Notes: generated by a model not told the origin, from the letters alone. DNA of 11,626 bases from Nitrospirota bacterium (GCA_029883145.1 JAOUJR010000024.1:1-11626); one strand, 5' to 3'; counted from the stretch's first letter, positions 1 to 7,420 are shown. A program made the numbers and translations.

Positions 1-1381
1 GTGCTGCAATTGTGTTGGGGTCTACAAAGCTCTTGTCTTGTATGATTAACGGAATCCCGATGTCAGGGAGAACTACGGCATTAGTGGGGTTCACGCCAGA
101 TAAGTTAGTGCCGTTGATCAAGTCTTGTTCTACCTGGTCTGTAATCACATAACCCGCAGCCTCGCCTGCATAGACATTCAATCGCGTGATACCATAGGAA
201 TGGTCGTGATAGAACATCAGTCTGGCGCTCTGCTGGTTGTTATAATAGAATGTCAATGCTCCTGGTCCTGGGTCAGGCATATCAGGGACGTTGTACACAC
301 TAACACCATCAGGGTAAGGAGTGGTTTCTCCTGCTGGCGTGGTCCATTGATGGGGCGTACCATCGCTTATCCACGGGACAAAGCCGCCATGGAGATGCAA
401 TGTGGCGCGGTTTTCCTTGTAGCAGTCCATTGGCTTCGGATTCTCTCCGCACATGGGGTTCTGCGGATCCATCTCAGGCATTCCTGCCATGCCTGGCCCC
501 ATGCCTGACCCCATAACAGTGGTGTCCACCGGCAGGAAAAGGTTTCCACCTGCACCTGTGGGGAGCATGTTCCTGAACGTTATACGTACCGGCTTATCCC
601 TCTGGGCTACAATCACAGGCCCCATATAATGGATCGGCGCTACGTCGAGGCCTGTGACAGAGTTAACCTGTACGTAACCGCGGTGTGTAGTTGGTGGAAG
701 GTCAGTATGCATCTTCTCTGTGTACTCTCGCAGCTCGATTTCATAGCAATCAGCTGCCTGACCAGAATAGGTGCATGGCTCAGCAACAGCAATGGGAAGA
801 TACTGCCCGAGGTTGTTTGGAGTATTCAACTGTGGCAGTGAGTCCACGAATTTCCTGATACCACCTGTAAAGGGACCACCTATTGCTGCTGTAGCAGTAG
901 CGCCCGTTCCAGTAGCATCATCGATGATGACACGAGGAGCGCTGTACCCGCTGCCTCCTTTCGTAATCGTGATGCCGGTAATGGCACCAGCTACTACTGT
1001 TGCTGTAGCAGTGGCGCCTGTGCCTGTGCTGTAAACATCTTCGATGATGACAGTAGGCGTGGCGGAATATCCACTTCCTGGATTCGTAACCGTGATACTC
1101 GCAACAGCGCCCCTTGGAAGCGGGCTATTGGCATAGTTGGGGTATGGCCCGAAATAGTGAGGGATGCCGCCTGGGTCGAGAACCGGTGGAGGCACGAGCC
1201 CTTGGGCAAAAGCAGCGTCATAAGCTTCCCTGAAACGGTCTGCTGCGTCCTTTCTCTCGGCAGGTTTCGGTTTCCCAAACCACTTATCGCCTGGTTTCGC
1301 AAAGGCTTGGTCAACCCCCCAGAAAAGGGCAACCAGTACCAAAAGCATACTCAAAAAGATTATAATTTTACGTCGTTTCAC
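1..1381 (-). CDS. Exported multicopper oxidase, N-terminal 460 residues (runs off the left edge)
   Basis: The frame read down from GTG at 1381 is open to base 1, giving 460 codons with no stop. The start is set by GGAGG at 1389-1393, 7 bases upstream; the nearby ATG at 1386 hits a stop after two codons. Residues 1-28 form a Sec signal peptide (MKRRK, a hydrophobic stretch, then AFA before Lys29). Copper motifs are HLHGG (His329, His331) and FYHDHS (His392, His394), the two His-x-His pairs that supply type 2/type 3 copper ligands in multicopper oxidases. The C-terminal ligands lie outside the window. Unusual parts are a twofold GSGY repeat (residues 95-176) and a Met-rich insert with two Cys (290-320). 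It should oxidise a metal or organic substrate outside the cytoplasm and reduce oxygen. Resemblance to the large OmpB/MofA-type oxidases of metal-cycling bacteria is a guess from memory. It is the last visible gene of a sigma-54-driven operon. The family is sure, the substrate is not. Confidence 0.93.
   Translation of the reverse strand, partial: MKRRKIIIFLSMLLVLVALFWGVDQAFAKPGDKWFGKPKPAERKDAADRFREAYDAAFAQGLVPPPVLDPGGIPHYFGPYPNYANSPLPRGAVASITVTNPGSGYSATPTVIIEDVYSTGTGATATATVVAGAITGITITKGGSGYSAPRVIIDDATGTGATATAAIGGPFTGGIRKFVDSLPQLNTPNNLGQYLPIAVAEPCTYSGQAADCYEIELREYTEKMHTDLPPTTHRGYVQVNSVTGLDVAPIHYMGPVIVAQRDKPVRITFRNMLPTGAGGNLFLPVDTTVMGSGMGPGMAGMPEMDPQNPMCGENPKPMDCYKENRATLHLHGGFVPWISDGTPHQWTTPAGETTPYPDGVSVYNVPDMPDPGPGALTFYYNNQQSARLMFYHDHSYGITRLNVYAGEAAGYVITDQVEQDLINGTNLSGVNPTNAVVLPDIGIPLIIQDKSFVDPNTIAA
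854..1099 (-). repeat. Two tandem 41-residue GSGY repeats inside the multicopper oxidase
   Basis: Residues 95-135 and 136-176 of the oxidase are two copies of a 41-residue unit. Each has a short beta-like segment (SITVTN or GITITK), then GSGYSA at residues 102 and 143, then VIIED or VIIDD, then TGTGATATA. The 123-base period is also plain in the DNA, with blocks such as TCGATGATGACA shared. Such glycine/threonine-rich beta repeats are common in secreted bacterial and phage surface proteins. Here they sit between the signal peptide and the cupredoxin core, so they probably form a small extra beta domain for binding or anchoring. That role is inferred. Confidence 0.85.
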
Positions 1382-1382
1382 G

Positions 1383-1490
1383 TCATTTCCTCCTTCCTTG
1401 TTTCATTGATGTATGTTCCTGAAGTGAAAATTTCCATAAAATCCTTCTTTCATCAATGGATATTACGTTGTCCCTGTTTAAACTTATCAT
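1383..1490 (-). CDS. 35-residue small ORF coupled to both neighbours
   Basis: An ATG at 1490 overlaps the TGA of the receiver gene (ATGA overlap) and opens a 35-codon frame ending at TGA 1383-1385. The GTG of the oxidase follows one base later. A strong GGAGG (1496-1500) stands 5 bases before the ATG. The predicted peptide begins MISLNRDN, is basic at its C-terminus (KQGRRK) and has no signal peptide, membrane segment or Cys, and I recognise no family. The last residues are partly dictated by the oxidase's ribosome binding site, which the frame reads through. It may be a real small protein, or a coupling ORF that keeps the oxidase translated in step with the receiver. Start signal and overlaps are seen; function is unknown. 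Confidence 0.55.
   Translation of the reverse strand: MISLNRDNVISIDERRILWKFSLQEHTSMKQGRRK
1389..1393 (-). promoter_or_regulatory. Ribosome binding site of the multicopper oxidase
   Basis: GGAGG lies 7 bases before the GTG at 1381 and decides that start. It falls inside the last codons of the small ORF (1490-1383), so ribosomes finishing that ORF unload over this site. Confidence 0.8.
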
Positions 1491-1864
1491 TGGCACCTCC
1501 TTCGCAGCATAATATATCTCTTTACTTCTTCCTTGAGCACTGCAATCTCAAAAGGCTTTGTGAGGCATTTTATTGCTCCAGCTTCTATTGACTCAGCCAT
1601 TTCGACATTTCCTGCATGTCCTGAAAAGGTGATAGCAGGAATATCAGGATTGAGTTTTTTAATTACCTTTAGAGCATTAGTACCGTCAAGCTTCGGTAAT
1701 TTAATGTCAAGGAGCACAAAGTCATAAGTGTTTTCGATAAATCGCTCCACTGCCTCGACACCATCACTCACAAGATCAACAGTAGTGCACTTATCTTCTT
1801 CTAACTCTTTCTTTAAAATAATGCCGAAGTTTTTATCATCTTCAGCTAAAAGGATTGTAACCAT
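1487..1864 (-). CDS. Stand-alone receiver (single-domain response regulator), 125 aa
   Basis: The whole protein is one CheY-like receiver domain with no output domain. Visible are the acidic pocket (Glu8, Asp9, Asp10), the phospho-acceptor Asp53 in LLDIKLP, Ser81 in the switch position and Lys103 in LTKPF. ATG 1864 is chosen because it starts the first beta strand directly (MVTILLAEDD). An in-frame TTG at 1957 would add 31 residues unlike a receiver and would run through the promoter and the enhancer-like dyads. There is no clear ribosome binding site, and the predicted sigma-54 start leaves a leader of only about 7 bases. It is the first gene of the receiver-small ORF-oxidase operon and lies just downstream of the large sensor kinase. 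It could be a phosphate sink or relay for that kinase, or act by protein contact; which of these is not visible. Confidence 0.9.
   Translation of the reverse strand: MVTILLAEDDKNFGIILKKELEEDKCTTVDLVSDGVEAVERFIENTYDFVLLDIKLPKLDGTNALKVIKKLNPDIPAITFSGHAGNVEMAESIEAGAIKCLTKPFEIAVLKEEVKRYIMLRRRCQ
1496..1500 (-). promoter_or_regulatory. Ribosome binding site of the 35-residue ORF
   Basis: GGAGG with a 5-base spacer to ATG 1490. It lies inside the final codons of the receiver gene (the Arg-Arg-Cys-Gln end), which suits translational coupling. Confidence 0.65.
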
Positions 1865-1881
1865 TACAAGTAATTTAGAAA

Positions 1882-1897
1882 AGCAAGAGCAATGCCA
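1882..1897 (-). promoter_or_regulatory. Sigma-54 (-24/-12) promoter for the receiver-oxidase operon
   Basis: Read on the minus strand: TGGCAT, five bases, TTGCT, preceded by C and followed by TTT. The invariant GG and GC are present with exactly 10 bases between them. Compared with the TGGCAC-N5-TTGCW consensus only one of the scored bases differs. The predicted start is near 1871, about 7 bases before ATG 1864. Three dyads upstream (1953-2001) and a neighbouring NtrC-type activator gene support it. Assigned by eye; no start-site data. Confidence 0.7.
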
Positions 1898-1952
1898 GTG
1901 TATAACTTTTTGATTTAATTGATATTTAGAACTATATGGGGCAATTTTATTA

Positions 1953-2001
1953 GGCAAAATGCCTTACTCAAAGGGCATATTGCCTGAAAGGACATATTGC
2001 C
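1953..2001 (-). promoter_or_regulatory. Three GGCA-N3-TGCC dyads: putative enhancer for the NtrC-type activator
   Basis: On the plus strand three 11-bp sites have mirrored arms: GGCAAAATGCC (1953-1963), GGCATATTGCC (1974-1984) and GACATATTGCC (1991-2001; one base off in one arm). Centres at 1958, 1979 and 1996 lie about 87, 108 and 125 bp upstream of the predicted sigma-54 start, and the spacing of the first two is two helical turns. A lone GGCA half site lies at about 1939. This is the position and architecture typical of activator sites for NtrC-family proteins. The binding protein is inferred from the neighbouring gene. Confidence 0.6.
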
Positions 2002-2008
2002 TGAAAGG
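1976..2008. repeat. Tandem direct repeat, 16 bp, period 17
   Basis: CATATTGCCTGAAAGG occurs at 1976-1991 and again, identical, at 1993-2008, one base apart, directly after the stop codon of the sensor kinase. It carries two of the three dyads, so duplication of a binding site is the likely origin. Confidence 0.85.
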
Positions 2009-5000
2009 TTAGGTTGGCAGGGTTATTGTGAAGGTCGTGCCTTTCTCCTCTTCTGAAATCACCTCTATTCTTCCATCATTATCAGTGATTATCTTATTTG
2101 CTATAGAAAGGCCGAGTCCAACACCTCCTTTATCCGATTTTGTGGTAAAGAAAGGGTTAAAAATTCTCCCTATAAGCTCTGAAGGTATTCCAGAACCTGT
2201 ATCGATAATCTTTATAAAAATCTCGTTGTTCTCTTTACCTGTCTTGAGCGTAAGCGTGCCATTGTTGTCCATAGAATCAAGTGCATTAATAATGACTGCC
2301 AGAAATACCTGTTTCAAGTCGCCTTCACTTCCTTGAATAAGAGGTAACCCTTCTCCATAAATCCGGAGAACATTAACCCCTTTTAATCTACCCTGAAGGC
2401 TGATCAGTTCAAGGGTCTTATCGAGTATTTCATGTACATTTACATAACTTTTTGTATAGGTGCCCTTACGTACAAAAGAGAGCATATTTGTTGTAATCTT
2501 TTTACATCGTGTAACCTCTTCACCTATGATTTTAAAATAGTTTTTAAATAATTCATGATCAACCTGTCCCTTATTTATCCTGTTAAGGAGCCCCTCTGCA
2601 CAACCACCTATTGATGCAAGAGGATTATTTATCTCATGAGCTATGCCAGAGGCCATCTGGCCCAAAGCCGAGAGCCTCTCACTCATAATAAGTTGCATCT
2701 CAGTTTCTTTTTTCTCGGTTATGTCCTGAACTGTTCCGAACATCCGGACTGGCTCACCGCTTTCACCAAAGGCTACTTCTCCCTGTTCGTGAATAATTCG
2801 CACGGTTCCGTCAGATAGGACGATGCGGTGATCAATGCTGTAAGGTCCCCCATACAACGCCTTATTCACAGCTTTTTTTACAAATTCTCTATCTTCGGGA
2901 TGAATATAATTTAAGAACGCATTATAAGTCACATTTACCTGTTGAGGGGATAAACCAAAAATGCGATAAACCTCGTCAGACCAATACAACTTGTCTGTTT
3001 GTATGTCCCACTCCCAGTTCCCCAGATGTGCAATCCGCTGTGCCTCAGCAAGACTTGCTTTACTCATCATAAGCTTTTCTTCAATATTAAACCTATAAAT
3101 CGCTTCACCAATGAGAGGAGATAATGCCTCAATAAACTCTACAATCTTTATCAGTACCTTGCCTTCTTTTTCATCAGCAAGATGAATTGCTCCAAGCATC
3201 TCATCGCGATAACGAATTGGAACGACCGCTACACTCGCATAGCCGGTCTTTATACACATGCCTCTAAATCTTGCTTTTTCTTCCTCTGAGAGACTGCTTA
3301 CGAATTTGAATGTATTATTGCAATAGAATGACCCGCCGGGCGTCATAACTGTAGCATCCTGCGGTTCCAGTCTGCCTGTGACTACCCGGATGCACGCACA
3401 CATGTCCCGTTTCACTGAAAGAAAATTCTCAGATTCCATGAATGTTTTGCTAAAACCTGTAAAAGACTCATATGGGATATTCCCCTCCTCGTCTAACACC
3501 CTGATGCCAACGTTGCGACAACTACTCCAACTCTCAATTAACTCTACTGTCTTATTCAGATATTCTTTTCGTGAAAATGTCTGCGCAAACAATTTCAGTA
3601 GAGCATTATTTGCGTTGACACGTTTCTCTGTTTCTTTGCGCTCGGTAATATCCTCGACTGTGCCCTCGTAATGAAGTATCTTCCTGCTCTCATTGCGTAT
3701 AGCACGCGCGTTCTCTGAAATCCATATTATATTTCCATCTTTTCTATAGACCTGAGATTCAAACCCGGTTATGGAGTCATATGCTTCCATAAGGAGAATA
3801 AAATCTGAACGGCGATCATGGTCAACATAAATCTGTGAGATATCTGTGACCTCTGCTAACAGACTTTCAGGAGACTTATAGCCAAGCATACCTGCCAGTG
3901 CCGGGTTAGCGCTGATGTAGCGCCCATCGGGTGTAGTCTGGAAGATACCCTCAATACTGTTTTCATAGATGCTACGATATTTTTCTTCAGCATGCCGAAG
4001 TGCCTCCTCTGTCTTCTTTCGCTTGGTAATATCCCGTGCAGCGGCAAAGACGCCCTGCACCTCTCCAGCTTCATTTCTATATACCGTAGCGTTATACAAC
4101 ACCTCGGTTATATGACCTGATAAATGACGTATTGCAAGAGGATAATCCCTGACAGTTCCCTCAAGAAATACTATTTTGTATCCTTCCAGCGCCTTCTCGG
4201 GTTCTGTAAAATAATCCGAAAAATCGCTCCCGATTAGATATTCACGATCAACACCCGTGATAAGCTCTGTAGCCCTGTTTACGTCCATTATCTTTCCGTC
4301 TGCGCTGATGGTGACAAGAGGGTCAAGGCTTGCTTCGATCAGACTTCTGGCATACAATGAGGCAGCCTTCAATGCTTCTTGGGCCCGTTTGCGCTCGGTC
4401 ACATCTTCAAGTGAGAAAACTAAAATTACAACCTCACCCCTGTCATCTAATAAAGGTGTGAGGGTCCAGTCCCAGTAAGTTATTCCCCATTCTGAATGAT
4501 CCGGAAAAACAAAAGGTTTTGCAATAGCCTGATACGTGGTTTTTGTCTCAACAACCTGTCTGAAAATCGCCTCGTTTTCTTCGTGTGGGTAAAACTCAAA
4601 ATGATTATGTCCGGGAAATTCCGATACATCCCGTTGACAGGCTTTGGCATATACCTCATTAACTCTCACAAAGTTGAAATCTTTATCGAGAAATACCATA
4701 GGATTAACTGTAGAATTGAAAAAGGATTCTAAAATCCTTGATTGTTCAATCAATACTTTATTCACTTTTTCCAGTTCAGCAGTTCGTTCCTGAACCTGTA
4801 TTTCCAGCTCATCGCGTGATTTGCTGAGTTCCTCCTCCGCCTGCCTGCGTTCGGTGATGTCGGTCGCGTAAATACGAACAACATTAAATTTTTTCGACGG
4901 ATATATGTTCTCAGCGAATATTCTTTCTTTTAACTTTACCTCGCGATAGAAGTTCTGCGTCTCATTTCCGCTTCCCAGAGAATTCAATATGCCTCGTAAA

Positions 5001-5761
5001 TCGTCAGGATAGAAACTGCTCACATCCTTCTTCATGCCCAGTTCTTTCAGAGTTTCTACTGTTGCCGAGTTATAGTACTTTGCCTTTCCGTGTGAATCTA
5101 TCTCTATGATCGGATTTGGGTTTAATTGGGGAAAAGAGGCTAAATGCTCTATCCTCTTTTCCTTTTGCTCGCGCTCGGTGCTTTCGATAATGTCCCATTT
5201 CTTTCCCCGTTTAATAAGAGCAAATTGATGGTAGCTGATCACATCCATGACTTCAGATGCTCCACATTTGTTCAGGGAATAGGTGCAGATGGCAATCATT
5301 CTGTATTTGCCTATGACATTGTTTACTTTCTCCTCATAATCTGTGAAGGTTTTCCAATTCTTTTTTTTAAGCCAGAATGTATTTCCTGTTAACCTCAAGC
5401 CATCATAACCTTTGGCTAAAGCCTGGTTGAGCTTATATACCCAGCCATCAAGGACTCTTTGTCCGTCGAACGTGCCTTTTTTCAAATACCACTTCGTATG
5501 AGGAATGATCTCTATTTGACCTTTATTTACATAGTGATCAAAGCCGGGCATTGCCTTTTTCATTGCCTCCCTGGCTTCTTTTTCACTCAGAGGCTTTGAG
5601 GTAACCCACATACAGAATTCATTATTTTTTAATCCTGCTTTAAAATAGGGAACCAGGATATCAATGAGGTCTTTCTTGGTCTGGTAAAATTGACAGAAGT
5701 GCGTTCCCCAGATTACATTACCGATTATATCTATTCCTGTCTTTCTCAGGTTTTCTGCCAT
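2009..5761 (-). CDS. Cytosolic multi-sensor histidine kinase, MEDS-PAS4-GAF-PAS-HisKA-HATPase, 1250 aa
   Basis: No membrane segment is visible, so this is a soluble sensor. Order: MEDS domain (about 12-180; HFCQFYQ, then GLRLTGNTFW), PAS (about 203-301, ending DITER), coiled coil (304-345), PAS (to 453), PAS (to 577), PAS (to 704), GAF (about 713-890), PAS (900-1013), HisKA with phospho-acceptor His1042 in GIAHEINNP, then HATPase with N box (NALDSMD), DTGSGIP and GGVGLGLS. MEDS is the sensory domain named for methanogens, methylotrophs and the dichloromethane regulator DcmR. The GAF has Cys788, Cys790, Cys814 and Cys836. The H box is of the NtrB/ZraS type, matching the NtrC-type activator encoded upstream, its likely partner. 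ATG 5761 has GGAGG (5769-5773) 7 bases ahead. The C-terminus ends right after the ATPase fold (TFTITLPT), with no attached receiver. The kinase role is sure; the ligand is unknown. Confidence 0.95.
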   Translation of the reverse strand: MAENLRKTGIDIIGNVIWGTHFCQFYQTKKDLIDILVPYFKAGLKNNEFCMWVTSKPLSEKEAREAMKKAMPGFDHYVNKGQIEIIPHTKWYLKKGTFDGQRVLDGWVYKLNQALAKGYDGLRLTGNTFWLKKKNWKTFTDYEEKVNNVIGKYRMIAICTYSLNKCGASEVMDVISYHQFALIKRGKKWDIIESTEREQKEKRIEHLASFPQLNPNPIIEIDSHGKAKYYNSATVETLKELGMKKDVSSFYPDDLRGILNSLGSGNETQNFYREVKLKERIFAENIYPSKKFNVVRIYATDITERRQAEEELSKSRDELEIQVQERTAELEKVNKVLIEQSRILESFFNSTVNPMVFLDKDFNFVRVNEVYAKACQRDVSEFPGHNHFEFYPHEENEAIFRQVVETKTTYQAIAKPFVFPDHSEWGITYWDWTLTPLLDDRGEVVILVFSLEDVTERKRAQEALKAASLYARSLIEASLDPLVTISADGKIMDVNRATELITGVDREYLIGSDFSDYFTEPEKALEGYKIVFLEGTVRDYPLAIRHLSGHITEVLYNATVYRNEAGEVQGVFAAARDITKRKKTEEALRHAEEKYRSIYENSIEGIFQTTPDGRYISANPALAGMLGYKSPESLLAEVTDISQIYVDHDRRSDFILLMEAYDSITGFESQVYRKDGNIIWISENARAIRNESRKILHYEGTVEDITERKETEKRVNANNALLKLFAQTFSRKEYLNKTVELIESWSSCRNVGIRVLDEEGNIPYESFTGFSKTFMESENFLSVKRDMCACIRVVTGRLEPQDATVMTPGGSFYCNNTFKFVSSLSEEEKARFRGMCIKTGYASVAVVPIRYRDEMLGAIHLADEKEGKVLIKIVEFIEALSPLIGEAIYRFNIEEKLMMSKASLAEAQRIAHLGNWEWDIQTDKLYWSDEVYRIFGLSPQQVNVTYNAFLNYIHPEDREFVKKAVNKALYGGPYSIDHRIVLSDGTVRIIHEQGEVAFGESGEPVRMFGTVQDITEKKETEMQLIMSERLSALGQMASGIAHEINNPLASIGGCAEGLLNRINKGQVDHELFKNYFKIIGEEVTRCKKITTNMLSFVRKGTYTKSYVNVHEILDKTLELISLQGRLKGVNVLRIYGEGLPLIQGSEGDLKQVFLAVIINALDSMDNNGTLTLKTGKENNEIFIKIIDTGSGIPSELIGRIFNPFFTTKSDKGGVGLGLSIANKIITDNDGRIEVISEEEKGTTFTITLPT

Positions 5762-5945
5762 CTTATTGCCTCCGATTTTAACGATACTATCTTGCTATAG
5801 ATTAATTTGATTCCTTTCAGTTTTTTAAAATTATCCTATCCGCTATTCAATTGTTGTTATTAAACTAAAGTGATTGAGAACCATGTTTTGATACTGCGGA
5901 GATTTCGTGAACAGTCCGGATAGCTGTGCGTGCTTCAGTAGAATT

Positions 5946-5974
5946 TTAATAGAGTTATCATACATATTTTTCAA
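5946..5974 (-). promoter_or_regulatory. Sigma-70-like promoter for the sensor kinase
   Basis: TTGAAA (5969-5974) and TATTAA (5946-5951) with a 17-base spacer, on the minus strand. The predicted start is near 5939, giving a leader of about 178 bases before ATG 5761. It lies in the 268-base gap between the activator and the kinase, which otherwise shows no gene and no clear terminator. Confidence 0.4.
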
Positions 5975-5985
5975 CTGAGATAACT
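5953..5985. promoter_or_regulatory. Inverted repeat straddling the kinase -35 element
   Basis: AGTTATC (5953-5959) and its exact complement GATAACT (5979-5985) are 19 bases apart. One arm lies in the promoter spacer and the other just upstream of the -35. It could be an operator, or a weak hairpin at the 3' end of the activator transcript; there is no T-run, so a terminator is less likely. Confidence 0.35.
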
Positions 5986-6029
5986 GATCCAGTATAACCT
6001 AAATCATAGAGTAATACTTTTCCTGTCAT

Positions 6030-7346
6030 TCAATCCGTTATTCCGTAACTCGACAGCTTTCTGTAAATGGTCTTTGGATCAATGCCGAGGATTTCTGCTG
6101 CCTTCATTTTCTGCCCTCCTGCTTCCCTGAGGACTTTCAGAATATATTCTCTCTCTATATCTTTAAGACGTTTACCGGAAATCATTTTGTCTTCGATGAG
6201 ATCCGATGGCAGGCCGTGAGAGTGTATTGTTTCATCTTTCGAAAGTAATAAAACGCGGTGAACCACATTCTGCAGTTCCCTTACATTCCCGGGCCATTCA
6301 TATTCAGAAAGAATCCTCAATGCCTCATTACTGAACCTTTTGTTTTTAAAGGCTGGATTGTTTTTAATGGTATGTTCTACGAGTAAGGGGATGTCCTCCT
6401 TTCTCTCTCTCAGAGGTGGGATAAAGAGGGTTATAGTACTAATACGGAAATAAAGGTCCGGTCTAAAATTTTCTTTTTCAACCTCGTTCTTTATATCTCT
6501 ATTCGTGGCTGAAAGAAACCTTGTATCAACTTTAATCTCCTTTACACCGCCGACCCTGAAAAAACTCCCTGTCTCAATTGCTCGAAGGAGTTTTCCCTGA
6601 AGTTGTGGAGACAGTTCACTAATCTCATCGAAGAAAAATGTTCCTTGATTGGCTATCTCAAGTAAACCCAGTTTCTTCTCATGTGCACCGGTAAACGCCC
6701 CCTTTTCATGTCCGAATAATTCACTTTCAAGCATATTTTCAGGAATAGCTCCACAATTAATCGGAATAAAAGGACCATTACCCCTGTGTGATGCATCATG
6801 GATAGCCTTTGCGATAAGCTCTTTTCCCACACCACTCTCACCGCAAATAAGCACAGGAAAATCTGAAATTGCAACCTTTTTTACATTTTCCAAAATCTCA
6901 AACATGAGAGGGCTTTTCGTTATTATTTTATAGGTTTCAGCCTGTCTTTTTATCTGGGTCTTGAGGAGCAGATTCTCACTTACCAGTTTTTTCTTCTCAT
7001 ATGCCTTTTCAATAATTACTTTTAGTTCTTCTATCTTGAAGGGCTTTGTGAGATAATCATACGCACCCAGCTTCATGGCCTCCACCGCTGATGAGACACT
7101 TGCATGGGCTGTAAGTACCACAACCTCAATTGGCACATCTAAAGCCTTTATCTCCTTCAGGACATCCATTCCGCTCAGACCGGGCATTTTTAGGTCCAAA
7201 AGCACTACATGATATTCATCTTTTTTCAGTATTTCTATTGCATCAATGCCATTATCTGTTTCATCAACATTTAACCCCGCATCAGAAAGTTCATTCCTGA
7301 GAACTTTCCTTAAGTTCTTGTCATCCTCAGCGACTAAAATTTTCAT
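6030..7346 (-). CDS. NtrC-type sigma-54 activator (receiver-AAA+-Fis HTH), 438 aa
   Basis: Full-length three-domain enhancer-binding protein. Receiver 1-115: Asp8/Asp9, phospho-acceptor Asp51 (LLDLKMP), Thr79, Lys101. AAA+ domain about 143-365: Walker A GESGVGKE (169-176), the sigma-54 contact loop GAFTGA (216-221) and Walker B FFFDEI (237-242). C-terminal Fis-type helix-turn-helix at about 400-435 (KAAEILGIDPKTIYRKL). The intact GAFTGA means it can open sigma-54 promoters. It sits between cooC and the MEDS/PAS/GAF kinase, its likely phosphate donor. The only good sigma-54 promoter I found in the window is the one before the receiver-oxidase operon, with three dyads upstream, so that operon is the leading target. 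ATG 7346 starts the first receiver strand directly (MKILVAEDD); the ribosome binding site is weak (AATAAAG). Confidence 0.96.
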   Translation of the reverse strand: MKILVAEDDKNLRKVLRNELSDAGLNVDETDNGIDAIEILKKDEYHVVLLDLKMPGLSGMDVLKEIKALDVPIEVVVLTAHASVSSAVEAMKLGAYDYLTKPFKIEELKVIIEKAYEKKKLVSENLLLKTQIKRQAETYKIITKSPLMFEILENVKKVAISDFPVLICGESGVGKELIAKAIHDASHRGNGPFIPINCGAIPENMLESELFGHEKGAFTGAHEKKLGLLEIANQGTFFFDEISELSPQLQGKLLRAIETGSFFRVGGVKEIKVDTRFLSATNRDIKNEVEKENFRPDLYFRISTITLFIPPLRERKEDIPLLVEHTIKNNPAFKNKRFSNEALRILSEYEWPGNVRELQNVVHRVLLLSKDETIHSHGLPSDLIEDKMISGKRLKDIEREYILKVLREAGGQKMKAAEILGIDPKTIYRKLSSYGITD

Positions 7347-7392
7347 CTTTATTAATTTAACAAGTTCAAAAAAGAGAGTTTTGTGTTTTTAT

Positions 7393-7420
7393 ATTATAAC
7401 ATCCGTCAGAATTTTCACAA
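7393..7420 (-). promoter_or_regulatory. Sigma-70 promoter for the NtrC-type activator
   Basis: A perfect TATAAT (7393-7398) and TTGTGA (7415-7420) with a 16-base spacer, on the minus strand, about 40 bases of leader before ATG 7346. It makes the activator gene independent of cooC, which ends at 7479. Confidence 0.6.

Noticed and set aside
125..1034. Plus-strand open frames at 125-508, 629-841 and 771-1034
   Set aside because: They lie opposite the multicopper oxidase frame, which has copper motifs, a signal peptide and a ribosome binding site. Their translations show no domain; the one at 771-1034 merely mirrors the GSGY repeats.
1491..1506. TGGCAC followed by TCGCA on the plus strand, like a -24/-12 element
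   Set aside because: It is inside the receiver coding end, points against all nearby genes and has a mismatched -12 part.
994..1591. Open frames at 994-1332 (minus) and 1157-1591 (plus)
   Set aside because: The first is out of frame inside the oxidase gene, the second runs against the oxidase start, the small ORF and the receiver end. Neither has a ribosome binding site or a recognisable sequence.
1865..1957. Upstream TTG start (1957) for the receiver gene
   Set aside because: The added 31 residues are not receiver-like, and the stretch holds the sigma-54 promoter and part of a dyad.
1976..2008. Tandem repeat as a CRISPR array
   Set aside because: Two 16-bp copies with a one-base gap have no spacers; binding-site duplication explains them better.
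1953..2008. Rho-independent terminator for the sensor kinase
   Set aside because: The dyads can fold into short stems, but there is no GC-rich stem with a T-run, and promoter-relative spacing fits activator sites better. A minor attenuating role cannot be excluded.
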